Notes: generated by a model from the letters alone, not told the origin. A stretch of DNA of 64,000 bases from Achromobacter xylosoxidans A8 (GCF_000165835.1 NC_014640.1:5022001-5086000), one strand, 5' to 3'; counted from the stretch's first letter, positions 35,268 through 44,349 are shown. Program-made: numbers and translations.

Positions 35268-37436
35268 ATGAAAGCAAAAAAATCGCGCCCGGAGTCTGAA
35301 ATCTTCGCGGATCTGCGCTCACTATGCGTCAAGCCGGGATACATCCACACCCTGGCATTTCTTTGCTTTCGGGACAACATCATCCAGTACGCGGGGGAGA
35401 TGAAGGAAGCGGACATGCGCCGCATGTTCGAGCCGTCCCGGCTGATTCGGACGGAGATCAACACGCTGTTTGGCCTCATGGTGAAAGCGGAGGTCGACTG
35501 GTCGCTACCGTCACCTCTTGTGCAACAGGAGTACCTGAACGCGAGCGAGTCGCTGCTCGAAGAGTTGCATCACGCCTTATCCGGCGTCTGGCTGCAAGGT
35601 CTTACCGCGGCAGCTGTCGGAAACCAATTGGTCAATCCTTTCGAGCAGGCCGAAGCGCTGCGGGAGCCAATCTTCTACGGAGGGGAATCAGCCTACAACT
35701 TCCAATACTTGGAGCTCGCCGCCAAGCGGTACGCCGCCGATGCGGAGTGGTTGCAGGAGCACCGCGGTTATTCGATCGCAGAAGCCGCTACAGTGACGAG
35801 AGCTGTCGAGCGCGTGCATGCTGCCAAATTCGTCTCTCTCCGAGAGAGGATGCGAAAGCTGCCTCCAGATCAATGGACGATGTTGCCGTTCTTCTCGGTT
35901 TCGGTAGCCGAGGTCAGCGCTGAAGCGAGGGTGCAGCCTGAAAAGGTCGAACGGATTCTAGGTTCGTTCGCCTTGCCGACCGGCGAGCGCAATGCCGGCT
36001 TCAACGCCCTTAATGACTTCAACGTCGTGACAGCTACGCCGTTGCTGCTCACGCCAAATGACGAGTTCGTCTCGTTGCAGATTTACTCGTTGGCTGAGGC
36101 CCTATATGACGCGCCGTTTTACTGGATGGCGCAGGACAAGGCCTATTTGCCGACGCTCGCGAGGAATCGCGGTGCCTTCACCGAGGACTTTGTCGCCGAA
36201 CGCCTTCGCCTGGTGTTCGGCGTAGAAAGCGTATTTCCCAACGTAAACCTTTACCGAGGCAAGGACAAGATTGGTGAGATTGATGTGCTTGTGGTCTGGG
36301 GCAATCGGGCAGTGGTCGTTCAGTCCAAGGCCAAGCGGCTGACCCTCGACGCTCGCAAGGGCAACGACCAGGTGATTCGGGCGGACTTCAAGAAGAGTGT
36401 CCAGGACGCATATGATCAGGCCGTCCTTTGCGCCAAGCATCTCGACGATGGCGACCATCGCCTACAGGCCCTCGACGGGCGAGAGGTGCCACTGCCGAGC
36501 ATTTTTAAGGAAATCTATCTCGCCTGCGTGGTCAGCGACCACTATCCGGCCTTGAGTTTCCAGGCTCGTCAGTTTCTCAAAACCGTGGCGGTCCCTCGCG
36601 TTCAAGCGCCACTTGTTTGCGACGTCTTCACAGTCGACGCGATGTCGGAGATGCTGCGGTCGCCATTGCATTTTCTCTCCTACCTCAACCGGCGGGTCAA
36701 CTACGGTGAAAAGCTGCTCGCGTCGCATGAGCTCACCATCCTCGCATACCACCTGAAATACAACCTGTGGCTGGACCCAGAGGTGGGGATGATGCATCTG
36801 CACGACGACTTCTCTGCAGGACTCGATATTGCCATGGGTGTGCGACGTGCCGGGTTGGAAGGTGCGGCAACGCCTGATGGAATTCTTACCCGCTTCGATG
36901 CGACGACATGCGGGCGCATCGTCAAGGACTTAGAGGCTCGGCCGGAGGCGGCCATCATCGATCTAGGATTTCTCCTGCTTAGCCTCAGCGAGAACACGGT
37001 CAAGACAATCAGTCGGGCGATAGACCGTATCTGCGCCTTGGCGAGGACCGACCATCGTCATCACGATTTGACATTGGCGTTTGGCACGGCGGAGGGCGGC
37101 CTGACCATCCACTGCAATGAAGATCCAACCCCCGTTGCCCTTTACCGACTGCAATCGTACTGTGAGCGCCGGAAGTATAAGGAGGCGGCTCCACGTTGGT
37201 TCGGGCTGTGCATGGATCCGAAGTCGACCAAGGTTCGGTTTGGTATGTCCCTCTCGCATCCTTGGGTCAAGAGTGACGAAATGGACGAGGCAACAAAAGA
37301 CATGCAGTCGCCCCAGCCGGCTCAGTCAACACTGGAATCTCTGGTGAGCGGCAAGGCCGTTCGCAAGAAGGTTGGGCGCAATGACCCATGCCCGTGCGGT
37401 AGTGGCGTGAAGCACAAGAAGTGCTGTCTCGCTTAG
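35268..37436 (+). CDS. Large protein with PD-(D/E)XK (NERD-like) core and SEC-C zinc motif
   Basis: A 722-residue protein I cannot name. Around residues 310-360 a restriction-endonuclease-like core is visible: an N-terminal helix (RNRGAFTEDFVAERLRLVF), then GEIDVLVVWGNRAVVVQSKAK with Asp ~338 and Gln-x-Lys ~352-354, as in NERD/Mrr-type nucleases that use Q or E before x-K. The last 20 residues (NDPCPCGSGVKHKKCC) are a SEC-C zinc motif. No membrane segments. Nuclease activity and a phage-defence role are inference. It lies in the low-GC accessory block between two copies of the AAAGGCGAACTTT repeat. Confidence 0.75.
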   Translation: MKAKKSRPESEIFADLRSLCVKPGYIHTLAFLCFRDNIIQYAGEMKEADMRRMFEPSRLIRTEINTLFGLMVKAEVDWSLPSPLVQQEYLNASESLLEELHHALSGVWLQGLTAAAVGNQLVNPFEQAEALREPIFYGGESAYNFQYLELAAKRYAADAEWLQEHRGYSIAEAATVTRAVERVHAAKFVSLRERMRKLPPDQWTMLPFFSVSVAEVSAEARVQPEKVERILGSFALPTGERNAGFNALNDFNVVTATPLLLTPNDEFVSLQIYSLAEALYDAPFYWMAQDKAYLPTLARNRGAFTEDFVAERLRLVFGVESVFPNVNLYRGKDKIGEIDVLVVWGNRAVVVQSKAKRLTLDARKGNDQVIRADFKKSVQDAYDQAVLCAKHLDDGDHRLQALDGREVPLPSIFKEIYLACVVSDHYPALSFQARQFLKTVAVPRVQAPLVCDVFTVDAMSEMLRSPLHFLSYLNRRVNYGEKLLASHELTILAYHLKYNLWLDPEVGMMHLHDDFSAGLDIAMGVRRAGLEGAATPDGILTRFDATTCGRIVKDLEARPEAAIIDLGFLLLSLSENTVKTISRAIDRICALARTDHRHHDLTLAFGTAEGGLTIHCNEDPTPVALYRLQSYCERRKYKEAAPRWFGLCMDPKSTKVRFGMSLSHPWVKSDEMDEATKDMQSPQPAQSTLESLVSGKAVRKKVGRNDPCPCGSGVKHKKCCLA

Positions 37437-37670
37437 GCCACCTGGCAAGGTTGGCTGTGTCGGGTGTCAAGGAGTGGTCGAACTCGGACTCCCCGTCTGG
37501 CTTGACCGCAGGCCGGATGTTCATGCCGCAAAGCGCCAACGCATGGCTGCTTTCGCTCAGAAGAAGTTACTTACGGGGATAGTTTCAAGGACCGCTTCTG
37601 GCCGAGAACGGACATAGTCGAGGCCAAGCAAGTCGCCGGCCGACATGCCGCATGGATCGGACGGCGCCGT

Positions 37671-38120
37671 CAAAAAGGCGAACTTTGACATAAAAATCAG
37701 CAGTTCAAGAGTGTCGCTTATCAAAAAGGCGAACTTCCAGCTCTCAACAAATCGCCGCGCCTCCTACGATCCGAAAGGCGAACTTTATTCCTGCTGCTCA
37801 AACCCTGAGAAGCAGGAATAAAGTTCGCCTTTTTGGTTGAAGTTCGCCTTTTGGCAATGGCGGGCAACACCGGCTATCTTGCGGACATCTTCTTTTCTTC
37901 TGTGCAGATGAATGGCCTGCAGGTTGAAGAAAGGCGAACTTCGCGATAAGCGCGATTAAATTAGCGCAACAGTCTTAGCCCGCACATTCGGCGCATGCCC
38001 GTACGGGCATTGGGGGGGACCCGAACGTCTCGAGGCACTCCGCTATGAATTGGGAGTTATAAGAGAAGAGAACCGTGCCTTGCATGGAAGGCTCGGAGGC
38101 CCCTGTGGTCAGCGACCGCT
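37671..38120 (+). repeat. AAAGGCGAACTTT repeat family, copy 2 (most complete)
   Basis: Contains at least six matches to the core in both orientations, beginning CAAAAAGGCGAACTTTGACA, then a second at ~37724, the long hairpin at 37774-37832, the direct motif 19 bases on (37840), an inverted motif at ~37930, and a perfect palindrome ATGCCCGTACGGGCAT (37995-38010). From 37811 onward it parallels copy 1. Confidence 0.8.
37774..37832. repeat. 59-base hairpin with perfect 22-bp arms
   Basis: The left arm begins AAAGGCGAACTTTATTCC (37774-37795) and the right arm (37811-37832) is its exact reverse complement. The 15-base loop has a further CTCA/TGAG pairing. The copy at 51733 has the same structure with several mismatches, so the hairpin is a family feature, not chance. 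Confidence 0.85.
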
Positions 38121-38188
38121 TTCGAATGCAGTCATGCGTTGGCGCTTTGCGGCATGAACATCCGGCCTGCGGTCAAGCCAGACGCCAT

Positions 38189-39463
38189 TTATTCAGGCAA
38201 CGCGCTCATAAGCTGTTCCTCAAGATGGGAGACAGCATGGTCGATTTTCGGTAACAACTCATCGACTTTTCCGTAGCCCATTCGCCTTCTATGCGTTAGT
38301 ACGTCCATGGCCATACGGTCCACACTGCGCCAATACTGTGCGGTCTGAAGCTCTGTCTCGCGAGAGAACGCTAGAGCTTTCGTTCTTAAGCCTTCACTCG
38401 GAACCGAATGGATGTCCCTTGAAATCCGGTAGAGTTTGACGTCGTTGGTTCCCACCCAATTATCTATCGCAAACTCGGCATTCCCTATCTTAAGCGTAGC
38501 CCCGAGATCCTCGGAAAGATTAGCTCCGCTAAGCCAATGCAAGTCCATGGCTCCGTTGAAAGCGAACTGTTTGCACTTGCTCACGCTGCCCTGCGACTTC
38601 GTGAAGTTCTCTTTTATGTCCTTTCTCCTCATGCGCACGCGTTCGGGAAGCCGATTTATTTCGTTGTCGGACAGATGCCAGAATGCGTACTTCGCAATTT
38701 CAAGCTCAAACGAGCTAACAATGTCGAGCATTCCGATGATGCCGTGGAGATAGGCCGCAAACTTATCCAGGGGATCTAAGGATGGGAAGTTTCGATTTAT
38801 GTTCTGCATATGCAGGAGAGCGACATATGCCATTCCGTACGTGCATCTAGCTCCCTCACCGAGCTCGCGGAACTCAACCGTTCTTTCGGTAGACGTCTCG
38901 TCGTATGCCCTATGAGTTGCCTCTATGTCGTCCTTGTGCCCCGGCCAGAACGCAGCACAAAATCGCTCGTACGCAAATTTGGCACCGCTAACCCGAGGGT
39001 CCGGCATTTCATTAAGGCCAATTGCTGTTAGCGCAACTGGCGCGCTTTGCAGGATCTGAACGAGAGGTAGAAGCCCAACCTTTTCGGTATCCGCCAGGTT
39101 AGGGTCAGTGGGCAACGCCTCCATCCTCTGAAGCGAGCAATTGTCGAGGTTAATTTGAGCCACACGGCCCATCCTCAACAGACTGGCTGCGTACTCCGGG
39201 GTGAGAACACGATGGACCTCTTCCGCGTGGCGGCAAGGCTTTATAAAGCGAATATCTCTATTTTCTGTCAATGAGGCGCCCCTTGAGACGATGTAATTCA
39301 TGGGAAAAACGCAATGTGTGTCCCGATCGGGCCTTCCGAGCTGAAGGCAGCTACCGAAGCGACGACTAGAGCGCGGGGCACGACTGGTTAGAATATGACA
39401 GGCAACCTTGTCTTGGTTGTATTGAAAAGCCATCGTGGGGGCTAGCACGCGCGGCCGCGTCAT
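38189..39463 (-). CDS. Uncharacterised 424-residue protein, second gene of a degraded two-gene unit
   Basis: I do not recognise this family. The protein is soluble, with predicted helical stretches and no signal peptide; notable segments are HAEEVHRVLTPEYAASLLRM and a region rich in Arg/Lys (RVRMRRKDIKENF). Base composition is clearly less GC-rich than the core genes around it. The start ATG 39463 overlaps the TGA of the upstream pseudogene (ATGA), which indicates an operon; ATG 39433 and 39301 are weaker alternatives. It ends next to the right arm of the 52-bp inverted repeat. Confidence 0.65.
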   Translation of the reverse strand: MTRPRVLAPTMAFQYNQDKVACHILTSRAPRSSRRFGSCLQLGRPDRDTHCVFPMNYIVSRGASLTENRDIRFIKPCRHAEEVHRVLTPEYAASLLRMGRVAQINLDNCSLQRMEALPTDPNLADTEKVGLLPLVQILQSAPVALTAIGLNEMPDPRVSGAKFAYERFCAAFWPGHKDDIEATHRAYDETSTERTVEFRELGEGARCTYGMAYVALLHMQNINRNFPSLDPLDKFAAYLHGIIGMLDIVSSFELEIAKYAFWHLSDNEINRLPERVRMRRKDIKENFTKSQGSVSKCKQFAFNGAMDLHWLSGANLSEDLGATLKIGNAEFAIDNWVGTNDVKLYRISRDIHSVPSEGLRTKALAFSRETELQTAQYWRSVDRMAMDVLTHRRRMGYGKVDELLPKIDHAVSHLEEQLMSALPE

Positions 39464-39828
39464 GGTTTGCCGGCGGACAGGTCGATTACGACGACGTCGA
39501 TCAGCGCGCGGCGCGCTTCAGGGATACGCTGCATTAGCATGGTCCGCATAGCATCTGCTGTCGTCGGCGCGGTAAGTCCATCGGGGTGCGCCTTCAGCCG
39601 CCGTCGCGTTGCCGACGGCACATCACCGAACCACAATATGCAGTAAACGCCGCGTTACTCAGAGCGCCAGACGATCAGATACTGCATGTCGAGTTGGCCG
39701 GTCGCGGCATCCCAAACCTCGGCATGCCACTGGCCTTTGACCTCAACCGGCAACTGCATCGTCCCACGCGCAAACGCCAAATCCGCGCGCTTGGTCCGCG
39801 GCACGTCTGCCTCGGTGATCCTCCTGAA
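39460..39828 (-). pseudogene. C-terminal remnant of a nuclease-domain protein with a premature stop
   Basis: A continuous minus-strand frame of 123 codons broken by one in-frame TAA (39655-39657) and truncated at its 5' end by stops at 39829 and above. Before the TAA it reads RADLAFARGTMQLPVEVKGQ, with the D...ExK pattern of PD-(D/E)XK nucleases, then WHAEVWDAATGQLDMQYL; after it GVYCILWFGDVPSATRRR continues the same domain. This resembles the C-terminal nuclease-like part of large island-encoded NTPase proteins, from memory of such families. The final TGA overlaps the start of the 424-residue gene. Confidence 0.7.
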
Positions 39829-40169
39829 TCAGCTAAGGAGGCTTCATTGTCTACAGCGTATACGCGAAACAAACATCGGAGAGACCAGCATTTTCTTGGT
39901 GAATTGGTCCGTTTGGCCATGCTATGTATCTAAGAACACCCACAGCCTAGTCATGAAGACGGTTGCCCCCGAGTCGCGTTCCGCAATCTTGATGCGCCTT
40001 TTTGACTACTGCCATCGTCGTACGCTGAAGCTCAGCATGACAGCTCGGACTGCCGTTCCTGCATGCTTGAATGCTTCAAATGGCAGCACTTCCCAGGAGC
40101 CGCTGGCGGCCAAGACCATTGGCCGCAAATATGGCATCGCCGGCAAAGGCGCGTAAAATTCCGAAATCT
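39829..40169. other. Junction between accessory DNA and the first FecI module; no clear gene
   Basis: This stretch separates the pseudogene from the fecI-like gene. A plus-strand frame of 67 codons (39953-40156) and a minus-strand frame ending at ~40006 (segment PMVLAASGSWEVLPFEAFKH) are both open but match nothing I know. I treat the region as debris plus the upstream promoter of the FecI gene. Confidence 0.35.
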
Positions 40170-40188
40170 GGTAACGATTCTCAATTCA
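40170..40188 (+). promoter_or_regulatory. Fur-like box upstream of sigma factor gene
   Basis: GGTAACGATTCTCAATTCA matches the 19-bp Fur consensus at 11 positions and lies 13 bases before the sigma factor ATG at 40202. Iron-replete repression of the module is expected. Confidence 0.6.
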
Positions 40189-40201
40189 GTTCTTTACCTC
40201 C

Positions 40202-40732
40202 ATGTCCGGACCGAACACCCTGTCAGCCTTCCAGAGTCTGTACGCCCAGCATCACGGCTGGCTGCGAACCTGGCTGCTGCGTCGGCTGAAATGCCGCTTC
40301 CGCGCCGAGGACATCGCGCACGACGCGTTCCTGCGCCTGCTGCGCCGCGGCGGCCTGGACACGGTGGAGCAGCCCCGCGCCCTGCTGGCGACCACCGCCA
40401 ACAGGCTGGTGATCGACGAACATCGTCGCCGGGAAGTCGAGCAGGCCTATCTGTCGCTGCAGGCTGAATGCTGCGCCACGCATGCGTCGCCTTCGGCCGA
40501 ACAGGTCGCCATGGCGGTCGAGGCGCTGACCGCCGTCACCGGCGCCATCGAACGCCTGCCCGCCAAGGCCGGCCAGGCCTTCCTCATGAGCCTGTATGAC
40601 GGCATGTCCCACCGCGACATCGGACTGGCGCTGCGCGTGTCGGAGCGCTCGGTGAAGCTGTATCTCGCGCAGGCCCTGCTCGCCTGCCATGACGTGCTGG
40701 CCGAAGCCGCGCCCGCGCATGGCGATGCCTGA
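40202..40732 (+). CDS. FecI-type ECF sigma factor
   Basis: A 176-residue iron-starvation ECF sigma factor. Region 2 is seen at RAEDIAHDAFLRLLRR and PRALLATTANRLVIDEHRRR, region 4 at SHRDIGLALRVSERSVKLYL. It should direct RNA polymerase to the downstream receptor promoter when released by its FecR partner. Its end overlaps the start of the FecR-like gene by 14 bases. Confidence 0.9.
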   Translation: MSGPNTLSAFQSLYAQHHGWLRTWLLRRLKCRFRAEDIAHDAFLRLLRRGGLDTVEQPRALLATTANRLVIDEHRRREVEQAYLSLQAECCATHASPSAEQVAMAVEALTAVTGAIERLPAKAGQAFLMSLYDGMSHRDIGLALRVSERSVKLYLAQALLACHDVLAEAAPAHGDA

Positions 40733-41720
40733 GGCCCACGACGGCCCCGCAGGCGGCCCGCCGGCGCTGCCGCGCGCCGCGCTCGAGGAGGCGGCCCATT
40801 GGCACAGCGTCATGGACGGCCGGCCCACCCCCGACGAAACCCGGGAATTCGAACGATGGCGCGCCGCCAGCCCGGACCACGAGCGGGCCTGGCAGCGCAT
40901 GCGGGAATTGTGGAGTCTGTTGTCGGCGCCCGCGGCGCAGGCGCCCCCACACAAGCTGGGCGGACTGGTTCACGACGCCGCAGCCAGGCGGCGCAAGCGG
41001 CGGCGGACGGCGGCCTCGGGAGTGGCCCTGGGCGCAGCGCTGCTGGCCGCAGCCTGGTGGGCGGGCCAGACCCAGTTGCCCTGGCTTGCGGCCGACCTGC
41101 GCAACGGCATAGGCGAACGCCGCACGGTCGAACTCAGCGACGGCAGCCGCGTCACCTTGAACACCGACAGCGCCATCGACGTCGCCTATACGGCGACCGA
41201 ACGCCGCATCGTGCTGCGCCAGGGCGAGATCCTGGCTGAAGTCGCGCACGGCGACTCCGGGCGTCCATTCGTGGTGGACACCCGCGACGGCACCGCCACG
41301 GCGCTGGGCACGCGCTATGTGGTCCGCCTGATGCCGGACGCCACGCGCGTGACGGTGACGGAATCCCGAGTAAGGGTCTGCCCCGCCCAGCCCGGCTCCC
41401 CCTGCCGCGACGCAGACGCCGGACAGGCGTTGGAGATCCGTCCGGCGTCGGTCGAATCCATCCCGCCCGCCAGCCGCGATCCCGCGGCCTGGGCCCAGGG
41501 CCGTTACGCGGTGATCGATACGCCGCTGCCGCAGGTGCTGGCCGAACTGGCACGCTACCGGCGCGGGCTGCTGCTCTATGACGCGCAGGCGCTGGCGGAC
41601 CTGCGCGTTTCCGCCGTACTGCCGCTGCAGGGCGACGAAGCCTACGCTGCGCTCCAGGAAAGCCTGCCCATCCGGGTTCGCAGCTATGGCCCGTGGATAC
41701 TGCGCGTCGAACGGCGCTAA
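40719..41720 (+). CDS. FecR-family anti-sigma/signal transducer
   Basis: A 333-residue inner-membrane protein. The N-terminal cytoplasmic part has the DUF4880-like segment FERWRAASPDHERAWQRM, one membrane segment lies near residues 96-116, and the periplasmic FecR domain follows (RTVELSDGSRVTLNTDSAID, DGTATALGTRY). The C-terminal region resembles an STN-like fold and contacts the receptor. ATG 40719 or 40725 are both possible; both overlap the sigma gene. Confidence 0.88.
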   Translation: MAMPEAHDGPAGGPPALPRAALEEAAHWHSVMDGRPTPDETREFERWRAASPDHERAWQRMRELWSLLSAPAAQAPPHKLGGLVHDAAARRRKRRRTAASGVALGAALLAAAWWAGQTQLPWLAADLRNGIGERRTVELSDGSRVTLNTDSAIDVAYTATERRIVLRQGEILAEVAHGDSGRPFVVDTRDGTATALGTRYVVRLMPDATRVTVTESRVRVCPAQPGSPCRDADAGQALEIRPASVESIPPASRDPAAWAQGRYAVIDTPLPQVLAELARYRRGLLLYDAQALADLRVSAVLPLQGDEAYAALQESLPIRVRSYGPWILRVERR

Positions 41721-41772
41721 GAAATTTGTAACCGGCGTTTCCCTTGCGCGCGTCCGGCGCGTCATCCCTTCC

Positions 41773-44193
41773 ATGCACAACCCAGCATGGAGCATTGCGG
41801 TGTACTCGAGAACTTTCAGCAAATCCCTCGCCGGCCTGGCCCTGGCCTTGCACGCCCTGGCTGCGCCCGCCCACGCCGCCGGCGGCCCGCCGATACCGCC
41901 TGGCCCCCTGGACGAAGCGCTGAACGCCTATGCCCGGCAGCAGGGACTGGTGATTTCCTATGACGCCTCGCTCACGCGGGGCCTGCGCAGTCCCGGCCTG
42001 CAGGCACCCGCCGGCACGGATGCGGACCTGTCCGCGCTGCTGGGTGGCACCGGGCTACAGGCCCGTCGCAACGCCGAAGGACGCATCCAGCTCGTGAAAG
42101 CGCCCGCCGCCTCCGCCGTGGAACTGGCGCCTATCACGGTAAGCGGCGCCCGGGAATCGGCCTTCGGGCCGGTGGACGGCGTCGTGGCGACTCGCAGCGC
42201 GTCGGGATCCAAGACCGATACCGACCTGCTGGAAACGCCGCAGACGATCAACGTGATCAGCCGCTCGGAGATGGACCGACGGCCGGTGCGCAGCACGGCG
42301 GAAGCGCTGGCCTACACGCCAGGCGTCAACGCAGCCTGGGCGGGCTATGACGTGCGCTTTGACGTCATCCAGCTGCGCGGCTTCAACGCTAACTATGCCA
42401 CTTACCAGGACGGACTGCGCAGCGCCACCGGCGAATACGTAATTCCGCGCTTGAATCCCTATGGCGCCGAACGCATCGAAGTGCTGAAGGGGCCGGCCTC
42501 GGTGCTGTACGGCCAGAACACGCCGGGCGGCCTGGTTAATTTCGTCACCAAGACTCCGCCAGACACACGCCAGGGCGAGATCCAGCTGGAAGCAGGCAAC
42601 AATGACCACAAACAGGGCGCCTTCGACCTGGGCGGCCCGCTGAACGAAGACGCCACGCTGCGCTATCGCCTGACCGGCCTGTACCGCGACTCGGGCGCTT
42701 CGCTGGATCATGTGGACGAAACCAACCGGTACTTCGCCCCGGCCTTCACTTGGACGCCCAACGCGGACACCAGTTTCACGCTCCGCCTGCAGTACCAGCG
42801 TGACCGCGTCGACGGTTGGACGGGCTATTTCCTGCCCGCCGAAGGCACGCTCTACGGCAATCCGAACGGTCGTCTGAAGCGTTCGCGCTTTCCTGGCGAA
42901 CCGGGCGTGGACCGCTGGGACGTGGAACAGCGCGCCGTCGGCTACCGGCTGGACCACCGACTGAACTCCACCTGGAAGCTCAGCCAGAATCTGCGCTACG
43001 CCGAGATCGACTTCGATGCGCGCAACAGCTTCCTCAACGGTTTTCTGGACAATGACAAGCGACTCATCGACCGCAGCTACGTGGGCTGGAAAGAGCAGGT
43101 CTACGCTTTCACGGTGGACAACCAGGTCCAGGCCGAATTCGACACCGGCGCCCTGTCGCACACCGTACTGGCCGGGCTGGATCTTCGCCGCATGAACAAC
43201 GGCTACCGCTTCTACATGGGCAGCCTGGGTCCGCTGGACCTGTACCGTCCGGTCTACGGCCAGCGGCCGCAGGACATCGCCGAATACACCAATACTCGCA
43301 CGCACACGACGCAAGTCGGCTACTACCTGCAGGACCAGGTCCGCGCGGGCCAGTGGGTCTTCACCGGCGGCGCGCGCTATGACCGGGCCTGGTCCGACAA
43401 GCAAGGCGTAAACTTCGGGTCCGACGCCGCCGGCAGTCAGAGTGACACGGCATGGACCGGCCGCGCCGGGCTCGTCTACCTGGCGCGCAACGGCCTGGCG
43501 CCCTATATCAGCTACTCGACCTCGTTCGACCCGGCCACCGGCGCCACCCGCTCCGGCTCGCCGTTCAAACCCACCGAAGGAGAGCAGTACGAGGCTGGTA
43601 TCAAATACGAGCCGCCCGGCCATAAGGCCTTCGTCACCCTGTCGGCGTTTCAGCTCACCCAGAAGAACGTCATCGCCGCGGATCCCTCCGACCCGGCCTT
43701 CAACGTGCAGACCGGCGAAGTGCGCGTGCGCGGCGTCGAACTGGAAGGCAAAGCGGAATTGGGCGACGGGTGGACGCTGATCGCCTCCTATGCCTACAGC
43801 CACGGCAAGGTGACCCGCAACACGCCGGACTACACCGGCGTCAATACCGAGGGCAATGCCGTGCCCAACCTCCCCCGCCACCAGGCCGCGCTCTGGGCCG
43901 ACCACAGCTTCGGCGGAGCCGCGCGCGGCCTGACCGCTGGCATGGGCGTGCGCTACCGGGGCAGCACCTATGGCGACCCCTACAACGAACTCGGGATGAA
44001 ACCGGTCACGCTGGTCGATGCGCGCCTCTCCTACGACCTGGGCGCCCTCGATCCCTCGCTCAAGGGCCTTGCCTTCGCGCTGTCGGCGACCAATCTGTTC
44101 GACCGCCGCTACGTAGCCAGCTGCGGCAGCACCACCGCGTGCTACTGGGGCCAGGAACGTCAGGTGTACGGCACGGTCAGCTATCGCTGGTAG
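41773..44193 (+). CDS. TonB-dependent siderophore receptor with signalling domain (FoxA/FhuA-like)
   Basis: An 806-residue outer membrane receptor. Signal peptide (SLAGLALALHALAAPAHAAG) is followed by an STN signalling domain (residues ~40-110), a plug domain (TPQTINVISRSEM; IEVLKGPASVLYGQNTPGG) and a 22-strand barrel ending YGTVSYRW. A cysteine pair near the C terminus (SCGSTTACYW) is shared with the receptor at 58892 and with hydroxamate receptors of the FhuA/FoxA type. The preceding FecI/FecR genes should activate it in response to its siderophore. Confidence 0.9.
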   Translation: MHNPAWSIAVYSRTFSKSLAGLALALHALAAPAHAAGGPPIPPGPLDEALNAYARQQGLVISYDASLTRGLRSPGLQAPAGTDADLSALLGGTGLQARRNAEGRIQLVKAPAASAVELAPITVSGARESAFGPVDGVVATRSASGSKTDTDLLETPQTINVISRSEMDRRPVRSTAEALAYTPGVNAAWAGYDVRFDVIQLRGFNANYATYQDGLRSATGEYVIPRLNPYGAERIEVLKGPASVLYGQNTPGGLVNFVTKTPPDTRQGEIQLEAGNNDHKQGAFDLGGPLNEDATLRYRLTGLYRDSGASLDHVDETNRYFAPAFTWTPNADTSFTLRLQYQRDRVDGWTGYFLPAEGTLYGNPNGRLKRSRFPGEPGVDRWDVEQRAVGYRLDHRLNSTWKLSQNLRYAEIDFDARNSFLNGFLDNDKRLIDRSYVGWKEQVYAFTVDNQVQAEFDTGALSHTVLAGLDLRRMNNGYRFYMGSLGPLDLYRPVYGQRPQDIAEYTNTRTHTTQVGYYLQDQVRAGQWVFTGGARYDRAWSDKQGVNFGSDAAGSQSDTAWTGRAGLVYLARNGLAPYISYSTSFDPATGATRSGSPFKPTEGEQYEAGIKYEPPGHKAFVTLSAFQLTQKNVIAADPSDPAFNVQTGEVRVRGVELEGKAELGDGWTLIASYAYSHGKVTRNTPDYTGVNTEGNAVPNLPRHQAALWADHSFGGAARGLTAGMGVRYRGSTYGDPYNELGMKPVTLVDARLSYDLGALDPSLKGLAFALSATNLFDRRYVASCGSTTACYWGQERQVYGTVSYRW

Positions 44194-44312
44194 GCCGCAT
44201 CGGACGGCGCGTCCGGCCCCCTCGCCGGCGCGCCGTCGCCCAACGGAGCGCGCGTTCGCCCCGCCCGCAATCCCTACGCCCTTGCGTGATGCCGTGCTTT
44301 TGTATTAAAGTT

Positions 44313-44331
44313 GAAAACCATTCTCATTTAC
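44313..44331 (+). promoter_or_regulatory. Fur-like box upstream of second sigma factor gene
   Basis: GAAAACCATTCTCATTTAC matches the Fur consensus at 12 of 19 positions and lies 18 bases before the chosen GTG start of the sigma factor gene. Confidence 0.65.
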
Positions 44332-44349
44332 ATCAAGACACGAGGAAGC

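Larger units (their letters stand above)
37494..38184. repeat. 52-bp inverted repeats enclosing repeat copy 2
   Basis: Arms 37494-37545 and 38133-38184 are exact reverse complements over 52 bases (for example left GTCTGGCTTGACCGCAGG, right CCTGCGGTCAAGCCAGAC). They enclose 587 bases containing the second repeat family (37590-37652) and copy 2 of the AAAGGCGAACTTT family. No gene is visible within. The right arm touches the end of the 424-residue gene (stop at 38189). Confidence 0.85.

Noticed and set aside
37267..37539. Minus-strand frame of 90 codons overlapping the end of the SEC-C gene
   Set aside because: It overlaps a real gene, begins in the 52-bp inverted repeat arm and has no recognised content.
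29559..38200. Possible CRISPR array from the repeated AAAGGCGAACTT motifs
   Set aside because: Motifs are short, occur in both orientations and at irregular spacing; no direct-repeat/spacer pattern and no cas genes.
39586..39933. Plus-strand frame of 115 codons
   Set aside because: The opposite strand reads as a coherent nuclease-domain remnant continuing into a translationally coupled gene, so this is its shadow.
42055..43905. A 616-codon minus-strand frame under the FoxA-like receptor
   Set aside because: Codon-shadow of the receptor gene; no recognisable motif.
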